From: Aspidiotus rigidus
Lineage: Eukaryota; Arthropoda; Insecta; Hemiptera; Diaspididae
Assembly (NCBI GenBank): GCA_035079385.1
Contig: JAVHKY010000056.1
Span: 1,550,001-1,614,000 of the forward strand
Length of the DNA: 64,000 nucleotides
Direction of reading: 5' to 3'
Position numbers and translations under genes: made by a program. The notes below the pieces were generated by a model. The model was given only the letters and a program-made list of their open reading frames with translations, was not told where the DNA came from and did not search any database. Position 1 is the stretch's first letter; each line of letters opens with the position of its first letter. Of this stretch, positions 1-9,985 are shown one piece after another.

Positions 1-480
1 GCGACGTCGTATCAAAACTCGAGAAAATGTACCACTGGGCGAAAATTGGTGCATAATGTCAACTATTCTGAAACACCGATCTAGGCGGCGAATTGCGAAA
101 GGAAAACGAGTTTTCATCATTAATTTTTTCAAAAATACACATATCGTCTTGAAGGTTTGTCAAATAAACATTGTTCGCCGCTTGGAAATGTTTTATGGAA
201 ACAATTTTTACACTGTATTATTGGTTGACCTTATTATGTTGGGTATCGTTTTCTAGATCCTAAAATTGAAAAAGCTCTTCAATATTACTACTCTACTTAC
301 ACCTTACTCACTCAATATGAGTTACAATAAAAGACTCTAAAAGTTTTTGAGTCACTGATGTATATTCATTTGCGATGAAATAATTCAAATCATGTGTATA
401 AAACAACGCGTTCCAGGGGAAGAATTTGAAAATTAAGTATTACTACCATTTACTTGCAGTTGTAAAGACATTTTTTTATT
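1..480. other. No gene recognised at left edge
   Basis: AT-rich sequence with many stops in all frames. I see no splice-consistent exon, repeat arm or RNA gene here. The 5' exons of the Ig/FN3 gene, which is incomplete at its 5' end, could lie in this stretch or outside the window. Confidence 0.5.
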
Positions 481-1911
481 AGTAAATCGAGCTCTCGACA
501 CACAACGATCTAGCCACACTTTCAGCCTGTGTGTTGAAACTGGTAACCTCTCCCCTTGATACCACTTCTTAACTTTCACTGCCAATTTTTGTGCATCCAC
601 AGATCAATTCACTCAGCTTCCAGTTTACGCACCCGCACTCTGCCATCATAATTATCTCTTCCACCCTCTTGAATCTGAACTAAGCCTACTCAATACTTCA
701 AATTGAACGATCTACCCCCATATCATTCACTTTTTAGGGGGTAAGTAACTATAAAAAGTTTGAGAAAATTAGGTTGGGAGTTGGGAAAGGATTAGCGACT
801 ACAGTAGAGAGTGAAAGTACGTGAAACGCAGATAATTAAGGGAGTTCGTGACCGTAGTGGAAGACGTGGAGAAACAGAATGAGAGAGACGGATATATTAT
901 CATAGTGGCAGTGTTGACAATAACAGAGGAGGAGAAAATAGACCTGAAGAAAGATACAAATAGGTGGTATGTGAGTGACCAATTCTGAGGCGGGAGAGAA
1001 AGATCTCTTTACGATGGTTACATCGATTGGAAGAAGTCCAGGCGCTAATTGCTTTTGATTGCTGACTTTTCCAAAAGTCATGCCTGGAGTCAGGTACCAG
1101 GAATTGAAAATAGTTTCTAAGGTCAGAAGCAGGGGTCAGTACAGGGTCAGAAATTTTTTGGATAGAAGGGAATCTTTGGCAGCAAACACGATTGCGTTAT
1201 GTTCCGCGGGAAGTAGATGTGACCCAGAATCCATAGGAGGAGACAGATGTAGAAGTGGATGATAGTGATTGCAGGAGTAAACGAATGCACGGATTTGAGG
1301 AATTAGTTTAGTATGAGTCCTGTACATATAGACAGGAGAGATGAAAGTGAATCAGTCAACAGTAGAAATTTGAGCTGGGGGTGAGGAGATAAGGATGAGA
1401 AAGACAAGAGTGTATGGCGTTTTGTTTGGTAGTAAAAATGGAGTCAGAATTTTTCAATCAACGACTGATTATGACTATTTGGGCCGAGTACGCGTTTCCT
1501 GTTTCGGGTCCAGATTTAGATCGGTCGGTAAAATGGGGCTGGTAGGTTGGAAAATTGGTATAGAGATACCGTTTCTAACCAGTCGTCGGTATAGTGTTTT
1601 GATTTTGGAGATTATCAGCTAGATTGAGTCGGATTACTGGGGGGAGGGGTCAGCTGTAGAGAAGTGAATGATATGATAGTGGTTAGAATCGTTAAATGGT
1701 TAAATTTGAGGTATTGAATAGTTCAGATTCAAGAGGAAAGAGGAGAAAATTATGTCGGCAGAGTACGAGTGCATAAATTGGAAGCTGTATGAATTGAGCT
1801 ATGAACGCAAGAAAATTGGTAGTGAAAGTTGGAAAGCGGCATTTGAGGGGGGGGGGGAGTACCAGGCTGAGAGTGTGGCTAGATTGTTGTGCGCCGAGGG
1901 CTCGATTTACT
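481..1911. mobile_element. Foldback-type element with long diverged inverted repeats
   Basis: The left arm (about 481-735) is the reverse complement of the right arm (about 1650-1911) over roughly 250 bp. I estimate 75-80% match by eye, with shared words such as TCTAGCCACACT, TGAATCTGAACTA and ATATCATTCACTT. The 0.9-kb interior is GA-rich on the plus strand. It has a 50-codon open stretch (839-988) rich in charged residues that resembles no family I know. The long, diverged arms suggest an old foldback element. No target duplication could be fixed because the outer limits are blurred. Confidence 0.6.
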
Positions 1912-2009
1912 TCAAAAGCGATTATATTACCAGACAGAAAAAAGTTGTATGGTTTATAATTACAGAAGAACAGAAGATTCTGTTGAGTTTTTGCGTTGCA
2001 TATTGAATA

Positions 2010-3590
2010 GTAGATGGAAGAGAGGAGAGTCGGATGGGTAGAAAAGTGTTAGCTGGGTGGTTATTGCTCAATATGAGGTAGGAATATGATCAGTAATCTT
2101 CTGCAGATAAATTTCTTTTTTGGTGAGTGAGGTTCCACAGGGACAAGTCGGATGTTGACTATTATGTTTTACAGTTAACAATTGCTTGATGAATTCACGT
2201 GTTGAAATGCGGGCAGTAGGGTCACGAGTCAAGTGAGAGTATATGTGTTTAATTTTTATAGATCCAGTGAGTTGAGAAAGTTTCTCAGGGTGTGGTATCA
2301 ATCAGAAAACATATAGGATAAGCGTTGAGGATGAAAGAAAAAATATAGATAAGACTTCTCAAGGAGGGGCACAGATCAGAGAATAGATAAGGTAACACTT
2401 CAGAATAAGTAGTTAAGACTAGAAAAGAGGGATCGTCGAACTTTAAGAAATTACAAGCTTGTGTTAGGTGCGTATATAAAGGTTCCGTCCAGAGATTTTT
2501 GCTATCTATATATGTAAAGTATTAACAGTTATATCAGATTTTGGCTAAATTTGTACGAACGCAGAAATACAAAACTTCAAATGTACCTATACGTTGAATG
2601 TATGAAAGTTTTGTCTCAATTTTTGAGCCTGGACCGAACTTTCTATGACTTCTCTGGGCCGAATAAAAGCCCAAAATGTTCCAAAAATTGACGAATTCCC
2701 CAAAATTTAAAGAAAAGAAGTCAAGAATTTCCTCATTTTAAAACTTCGAGCGCTCAAAAATCGAGGGAAACTTGAAAGTTCAAGCGATTTTTCATCTTTG
2801 AAAACCTTGGCAAATTTGGAATTTTTGGGCCAGAATTCGGTCCAGAAAAGTCGTGCGAAGCGAAGATCTAGGTTCAAATTTTAGTTAAATTGAGATACAA
2901 TTTTCGTTCATTTGAAGTACACATCATCTAACAGAACACTAGAAATTTCTCTTGACGGAATTACGAGTACTAATGAAATAGAAACCTTTGAGGCAATTAA
3001 TAAAAAATTTCATGACGATAGTGCTTCAAAAGGTTTCTATTTCATTACACATCTAACGTTTCGCGTTTTTGCGTCAGAACAACTTTAGTCCGAAATCACA
3101 TTTTTAACTGTTACATAATATTATTTTTGCGCACCCTATAGACTGCGCGTAGCCTATCTGAAGCGCCGTACCTAACTTTTTTTTTTTTGGGGGGGGGAGG
3201 GGGTTCCACAATCGGGACGTTCCCGGTGGGGTGAGTTTATTGACGTGGAATCAGACAATATTAAAACTAGCCGTTTTCCCATCTTATATGTTATTCATAT
3301 CTATGTGCTTCCATATTCAAGGGTCGCCCGCAGGACTTGTCAAGTTGACCTATTCTCTGGACGGTTCTCCCTATCGTACTTTGGCTATTAACCATCCTCT
3401 CAGTTGTCCTGAATTGATCTAGACAATGATCTCAGGGCAGCTGAGAGGAGAAAAATGTAGATTAGTGGGTACAATTACCGGGGGGGGGGGACTCATCTAC
3501 TACCTAGACAGTGGGAAGTAGAGGCGTACATATAAATTATAATAATGCTTAGTGTTACATTAAATACATAATTATAGTTTAATTAACATC
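2010..3590. other. Non-coding stretch without clear features
   Basis: No ORF with recognisable content. Around 2935-3060 the words AGAAACCTTTGA and AAGGTTTCTATTTC occur in inverted orientation, which hints at a small degraded inverted repeat. G-tracts lie near 3188-3200 and 3480-3490. Confidence 0.4.
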
Positions 3591-3599
3591 TTACTCTAA

Positions 3600-3912
3600 A
3601 ACTGCAATGGAAGTAAGTCTTGATCCGCAGCGGTTGCCCAGTACTCCACTTCTGGTCCATGGTCACAGGGAACTAATCACCTTCCCCAGTAGTAGGGCAA
3701 CCGGATGCGGTGTGTGGGTGATTATGAACATGTATACATATATGGGGGTATAGTTGTATTTTAACAACTTACTCTTAACCTGGAATAGGAGAGAAAAAGT
3801 GATCCTGCTGTTGCATATCTAACACTACACTTATCGCCCATGTTTACAGGAAATAGCTACAATCCCAGTGGTTAGATGCTTCAGCAGGGTGTGGTGAATG
3901 TGAGTACAAACG
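3600..3912. repeat. Two tandem hairpin units with diverged but paired stems
   Basis: Unit 1 (about 3600-3740) and unit 2 (about 3770-3912) align along their length. They share TGATCC before the 5' stem arm, a middle block of the form CCATG-x-TACAGG-like, and a 3' part ending in GTGTGG-TGA. In unit 1, CCGCAGCGGTTGCCC pairs with GGGCAACCGGATGCGG. In unit 2, CCTGCTG then GCAT then CTAAC pairs with GTTAG, ATGC and CAGCAGG. The stem bases differ between units, yet both sides pair. This could be a small structured RNA or simply two copies of a hairpin MITE. Confidence 0.45.
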
Positions 3913-3953
3913 AATAAGCAGATTTTTCTTCGTGGTGACGAACATCAACAAGA

Positions 3954-4070
3954 AAATTTTTTATTTAAACCAGGCTTTAATCACCACATTTCAAATTTAT
4001 TATTCGAAACGTCGCTTCGAATAATAAATTTGAAATGTGGTGATTAAAGCCTGGTTTAAATAAAAAATTT
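3954..4070. repeat. Perfect palindrome, 55-bp arms, 7-nt loop
   Basis: Positions 3954-4008 are the exact reverse complement of 4016-4070, and the 7-nt loop is ACGTCGC. There is no coding content. A perfect hairpin of this size is typical of a recently inserted or gene-converted foldback MITE, and could be transcribed into a long hairpin RNA. Confidence 0.93.
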
Positions 4071-5780
4071 CCTTGGTGAGTACAAACTATTACTAGGTAC
4101 TCATCTAAGGTCCGTGGTGTTCCTTGTGTTGGTTGGTCAGCCGTCTTTTTTTTGGGGGCCTTACCTAACCTTAATGAATCGTTTCAATATAGCTAGGGTC
4201 CATCAAAGATCCTTCTTGAAGAATTGGTAGCTAACTATAAAGAACAATTAAAAACAAATAGATATGCCCTCCTCATTACCGATCCTCTTCATCGTTATTC
4301 TCTCCGCTAGGTAATCGGATATAAACGAGGCATAGGCAGATAGGGGAAGAATGAAAGTAAAAAAAAGTCGATCACACTATGTGTATTTGAAACAAAATAA
4401 AATAATACTTATTACTGAACACTGTTGAATGGAGAAAAAGTTTTCAACATTTTTTGTGTACCTATCAGTATCAGTGATACTACTCTCCCTAAGTATTTTC
4501 ATCATTTCTTTCATTTCGGTTATCCGTGCCTATAGCTATACCTACTTGGTGTACAAATGAACTAGGTACCTAATAGCAAAACAACCCATAGGAAGTACAT
4601 TTTATCGTACCAAACGTAGGTTTTCGTTTGCATGTTGCACGTCACAAAGTATATTTGGAAATGAAATTGCCATTTTCGTTAATATGTGAAATAGCGTGCA
4701 CGTAATGAGAGAGTATGATACTCGTACGAAAGAAGAATGGAAAGACTTTTAAAAAACTGCGATTATAGAAATCATATGGAAAAGAACTTACCACTTCGAG
4801 TTAAAAGAATCGTATTTTCTTTCAAAATCTCAATAAATAATCCTGCAGCCTCTTGGGTACCACTCGTTACACAGATTACCTGTATCAATTTTTTTTTCTT
4901 CCTCGTACCTACCTATATTTTGGGAATATTGAGGCTGCGGTACTCCCGAAAGTGCGACGTCCATTATTTTCATCCCATCTGGCATCCATTTTTTGTTCTC
5001 ATATTTTGTTATCATCTTCATTCCAAATTTTTCCTTATTTGTAAGAGACAGGAGAAGAGAAATTGTATCCTTCATAGGTTTTTATTCTTTTTGAAATTTT
5101 TTCCCCGTTCTATAGGATATTTTTACGCTGGGAATAAGTTATGATTATGAAATAACAGAGAACGGATTTTCGTCGCTACAAAATTTAAAATTCGGCTCCA
5201 AAAACCCAAAATTTGGCATTATTTGGCATTAGAAAATGAGGGGCGATATGAAAATGAAAAATATCTCTATGCATGATGAACTTCAACATACAATTGAAAA
5301 AAAAAAAAAAAAAAAAAAAAATGTTTACGAGATATGGGGGTGATACTTGAAAATGGGGCGATATGTAATAATAAAACTTGGTTTTCAACTTCTTTTCTTT
5401 TTCAAAATTGATGACTTCGGCACATTTTCGGGATTTATGCCACTTTTAGCATTATTCGGAAAAATGAAATTTCTCCATCTAGGCCTGGCCTGCTATCGTC
5501 AACACTTGAATACCTATTAGGGAAATGATTTGAGAAAACCCAAGAAATCCGTTCCTTCTCTAGTAATAAAGTTGTAATTATTTGTGCCCGCGAACGTTTC
5601 TTCACGATATTTTCAGACGATCTAAATAACCGTCCCTCTCGTGCCTTCCCTTCATTTTGTAATCCCACTAGAAAATAATATCAGAGTGCTAATAATTAAA
5701 ATTTGGTAAATCTACAACATAAGATACCTACAGTATAAAAATACCATACCTCTAGTTCTCTTCGGAAATTAAGAGAATGA
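4071..5780. other. Intergenic stretch, low-complexity only
   Basis: No supported gene. A run of more than 20 A residues lies near 5297-5320, and T-rich pieces occur around 4890 and 5090. A 135-codon open frame at 4737-5144 is hydrophobic and K/F/R-rich, as expected by chance in AT-rich DNA, and is not called. Confidence 0.5.
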
Positions 5781-5782
5781 AA

Positions 5783-6350
5783 ATAGAAGAAAAAACAACG
5801 TCTTCCTTAACAAAGTTGAACGAGGAGTGCAGGGAACCTGTCCTATGGGTCGAATTGGTTTTGGCATTGAAAATTCAAATTGAAATCTTGAAGAGTCTCA
5901 AGTTTTTCCGAGTCCCTTGTATCATGGTGTGCTTAAAAGTAAGAATTTTAACAGGGAACCTGTTCTATGGGGTGTTTTTGAGAAATTTGCTGTGCATCGT
6001 CCAACAAAAAACTTGGAAAAATTTCGACTCTCGAGGCATATTATGATAGAAGGGGAATTTGGAGAAATTTCGACTCTCGAGCCGTACGAAAAGACCGCTA
6101 GTTTCGGTCGAAATGTTGTATGTTTAAATAAAATTAAAATTAGCGCGGGAAAAGCCTCCATTTCTTTTCAAAACTGTGTCTTCCTTGCACGTATAAAAAA
6201 CTCTTTAATTCAAGTTTCCGACGGTCCTCGTTCAACTTCGTTATAATTTTCCAAGTCCCTCTCCTATCATATACACCTCGGAGGTCGAATCACATACACA
6301 GCTTGGAGGTCGGATTTCTTCCAAGTTCCCTCCTATTATATATAGCTCCA
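5783..6350. repeat. Dispersed repeat, inverted copy near 20.2-20.5 kb
   Basis: The stretch at 5783-5845 (words CTTCCTTAAC, AAGTTGAACGAGGA and GCAGGGAACCTG) matches the reverse complement of 20410-20475 closely. Nearby pieces (TCCAAGTCCC, CTATCATA) at 6250-6275 recur at 20250-20275. It is a dispersed, degenerate repeat family with unclear ends and no recognisable protein. Confidence 0.6.
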
Positions 6351-7835
6351 AAGTCCGGGTCCGTGACGTCACAATTTGATGACTTCATAGATCTGGTAAG
6401 TCAACATTTTTCAGCCTCTACGTGCCCCATAAAATAGGTTCCTACCTACCATCCCTTGTTTAACTCCATTACAGAACCCGTGAGTTTTTAATAAATTAGA
6501 TGATCGTGATTTATAATAATGATGGTCAATTGGGTGCTGGATAAAGTCAAACATTTTCAAAGTGTCGCAGGATAGCCGACTATTTCAAATTTGTTGAAAG
6601 ATCCTTAATTTGAATGGAATCCCCTCTCGGATACCTATTTACTTTCGAAAATTTTGAAGTTCCTATAAATAGTTAAATTAGATCGAACTAAACCTTCCTA
6701 ATAACGTTAACTTAAGTCGAAATCCTCGTATTAAGAAGTTGAAAATTTCCCAAGTTATGAAGTGGGTTGGAGCTCCTACTCATCGCCGGAAGGCTGAGGT
6801 TTCAATCGAAAAATTTTACAAACATGCAAAGTAAATCAAAGCACCGCTTCCCGTTTGAACTACAATTTTTGAGCTGCTAGAGGAAATAAGTAAAGATTCA
6901 TCGAACAAAACCAATAATATTAGGCTGGATTTTCATCACAAAGCAACTTATTACAAGGACTCAAACAAGGAATTGTTGAATTTAGTCAATTTACTCGGGA
7001 GAAGACAAGAATGTCGAAGCTACGGTAGGTATAGAGAAAATCTGAAATACAATACTACTTCTTACAAAGTTTACAAGATATCTCAATTTATACTCGAAAT
7101 AATTATTAAAATTCCAACTCTATCTATTACTGAAATCTCCTTTCAAAATTACCACTTTTTTCGCTCAACCGCGCAGATAATTAATTCGCTCATCTGACTC
7201 TGAGGTAGAGTTTCATAAGTTTCAATTTCTCATAATAGAATGAATAACGAAGGTGAGCACATTCAACTTGAGGACCAGTCGAAAAACTCTAAAATGACCT
7301 ACCGAATGAATCACAAGATTACACCAGGTATAAAGAAACATTTTGTTGCCAATCAAAGTCTCTATTTTATGCCTAAGTTCATTGGATTTTCTATGTTATT
7401 ATTTTTTAATTCGCGCTATTACTATAAGGAGCCTTGGCCGTCAACAAACTAATTGTTGCCGTTACCCAGGACGCACCACGTGGAGGTGGCTCCAATGCAT
7501 CCCAAGACACTAAAGATCCTAGTCCTACACTAAAGACAAAAAAAAAAAAGAATTCCCTATATATAGAAGACTTTGTACTACCACAACAGTCAACCGCGGC
7601 TAACAAAGATAAAATCCCAGCGAGGTATATCCGAATGTGGTGCGCTGTACCTACATCTAAAAAAATGAGAGAAGGCGCAGGCACCCACGTCAGCCCGCCA
7701 CGAATTACGAAGACTGTTTATGACTGCAACGTCTCAGTTACAACCTCAGATGGTTGCCTCTTCATTGGCGGAGTCAGTAAACTGAGTTAACTCACCCTGC
7801 GCCCCACCGCAACTTATCCGATCGTGGGTGCACTG
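6351..7835. other. No gene recognised
   Basis: Mostly AT-rich sequence. From 7434 to 7790 there is a GC-richer open frame of 118 codons that starts on TTG. It has no family signature, and I do not call it. No RNA gene was seen. Confidence 0.4.
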
Positions 7836-7839
7836 AATA

Positions 7840-9115
7840 ATCGAAAAGCGCAATATCATCACGCGCGCGGCTAATCCGCATTATGCGCTCAATACACTTC
7901 CTGTAAGACCTAACCATCATATAAAGTTCTAGATAGAGTAATAGCGCGAACCAAAAATAAACAACACCTTTAGTCAAAATTTGGAGTTGTCGTGCCACCC
8001 GTGTTTCAGAATGGAACGGCCGCTACAAAATGACGATGGTTTCAATTTCAATTTTTTCAAATTTGAATAGGTATGATTGATGATAGCACAATATCATCGC
8101 GCGCAAGTATGTCTGCATTATGCGCTCAATGTACTTCCTGCAATCCACCTACGACAGCCCAAACAAAATTTCTCAACACCTTTGTCAAACTTTGGAGTTG
8201 TCGTGCCACCCATGTTTCAGAATGGACCGACCGCTACAAAATGACAATGTTTTCAATTTAAATTCAAAATGAAAAAATTTCTATCAAAATTAAATTAATT
8301 GATCCAAAAGGAGAGAAGAGGTCGTAGTTGACCAATACCGGTTGTCTAAACAGGAGTCGTCGGCTTACACACCCATATTTCAGAGTGTAACAGCTACTCC
8401 GGAATGACGGTTGGCATACTATAAGCCCTGAAAATAATTTTGGATGGAAAAAGGTATGATCGATGGTAGCACAATATCATCGCGCGCGGGTATATCCGCA
8501 TGATGCGCTCAATGTACTTCCTGCAATCTACCTATAATAGTGCGAATCAGAAATGAACCCCACCTTAATTCAGGATAGACCGACCGCTACAAAATGACGA
8601 TGGTTTCTATATTAATTTTGATTTGAAAGAGGAAAAATTAGTAGATTAATTTGAGCCAAAAGGAAAGAGGTCAGTACCAGTCGTCCAAACAGGAGTCGTC
8701 GGCTTACACACACATATTTCAGAGTGCAACAGCTACTCCGGAATGACGGGTGGCGTAGTTGAGCCCTAAAAATAATTTCGGCTGAAAGAAAGTACATTTT
8801 TTAATTAGAATTTGGTGCGATTGAGGGTAGCACAATATCATCGCGCGTGGAAACTTCCGCATCAGGCGCTCAATGTACTTCCTGCAATCCACCTGTAATA
8901 GCGTGAACAAAAATGAACAACACCTTTTATCAAAATTTGGAGTTGTCGTGCCACCCGTATTAATTCAGAATGGAACGGCCGCTACAAAATTACCATTGTC
9001 TCGATTTAAATTTTTAATTGAAATGAAAAAATATTGTATCAAAATTCGAAAAGCAGGAAAGACGCCCTAAAAATAATTTCGGCTGAAAGAAAGTACACAT
9101 TTTTTAATTGGAATA
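7840..9115. repeat. Degenerate tandem array, four units
   Basis: The block ATATCATC-CGCGCG followed by CGCTCAAT and ACTTCCTG recurs at about 7850, 8088, 8470 and 8833. A second block (GTCGTGCCACCC then GGCCGCTACAAAATGAC, or near variants) recurs at about 7988, 8200, 8575 (partial) and 8945. A third block (CAGCTACTCCGGAATGACG) recurs at 8390 and 8728. The longer units are about 370 bp with internal deletions. This is a local tandem amplification, satellite-like or derived from one transposon tail. Confidence 0.8.
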
Positions 9116-9469
9116 TTATAATAGTGTAAGTATCCCAGCATGATTAGTTCAAGGAACACAATAATGTATACCTACACATAAGAAACATGCAAAAAATAAA
9201 AAACCTCGTCATGCACACGCGAACAAGATGAAAAACCGAGCGGAAAAAGTAACCCGTCCACTTTCCACATCTGCACATCTGCGATAAACATACTAAACTG
9301 GTTGAAAGCTGAAACTATGCACTTGCTTGAATGTAGGGTGACGTATGCAAACTTTACCGGTCCTTTCTTGCTTATTGGTTGAATGATTCAAAAGAGGGAG
9401 TGACTTAACGGATTCGAGAGGGTATCTCACAGGTACCTGGAACTTCAACAATGTTTATTAACACGATGT

Positions 9470-9791
9470 GAATGTGTGTATGTGTCTTCGTATCTTATCA
9501 TCAGTTGCGATGACACACACACACACACTCTCATGAATAGCAACAGTTTGATTTGGTCTTGACAACATTTGAATAGTCAAAGGTGTCAACAAGTCACAAT
9601 TGAAAAATTGTGATCTGACTCTGCAAACAAGCTGGAAATATTCTTCACATTCAGAGTTTTTTCCTCTCGACGATCAGAACTGAGCATTTCATCGATGTGC
9701 TTTATTATCGAAACCTCTCTTAAATCCAGATGATTGGCCCTCTCTTCTTGTCTTCAGATCAAGTTTAATACCGCAGCTTTTTTTTTTTTTT
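9470..9791 (+). repeat. Dispersed repeat, copy 1
   Basis: About 320 bp that recurs in direct orientation at 19696-20008. It begins with a TGTGT/CACAC simple-sequence part and ends in a T-tract after TACCGCAGC or TACCAGC. Shared words include AACAAGTCACAAT, CGATCTGACTCTGCAA-like and CCCTCTCTTCTTGTCT. The two copies bracket the Ig/FN3 exons in this window, so they could support unequal recombination. Confidence 0.8.
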
Positions 9792-9985
9792 GCCGTAAAA
9801 CACGTCTACACCGTTGGGTGCCAAATTGAAAAATTGACACCAGCAAACAGTTTGGGAAAATACTACTGTGCACACACCATGCAAACTTACAAATATAAGT
9901 CAGTGGCTTTTAAACATTAAATGGTTTGTAAATTTATTCAAGTTACATGGATTTATTCTTCGGCAAATTTTATTATAATATGTAG

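Noticed and set aside
2935..3060. Small inverted repeat AGAAACCTTTGA / AAAGGTTTCT
   Set aside because: The match is short, with blurred arms and no second copy. It was mentioned as a possibility but not called.
4737..5144. Open frame of 135 codons
   Set aside because: Composition (F, K, R, I) is that expected from random AT-rich DNA; no motif is present and a 23-base A-tract follows closely.
7434..7790. Open frame of 118 codons, GC-richer than its surroundings
   Set aside because: It starts on TTG, has no domain or repeat-family signature and no splice partner. It could be a fragment of a decayed element, but I cannot support a gene.
7840..9115. CRISPR-like spacing of repeated blocks
   Set aside because: The repeats are long and degenerate, with homologous spacers, in a eukaryotic setting. 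This is a tandem array, not a CRISPR.
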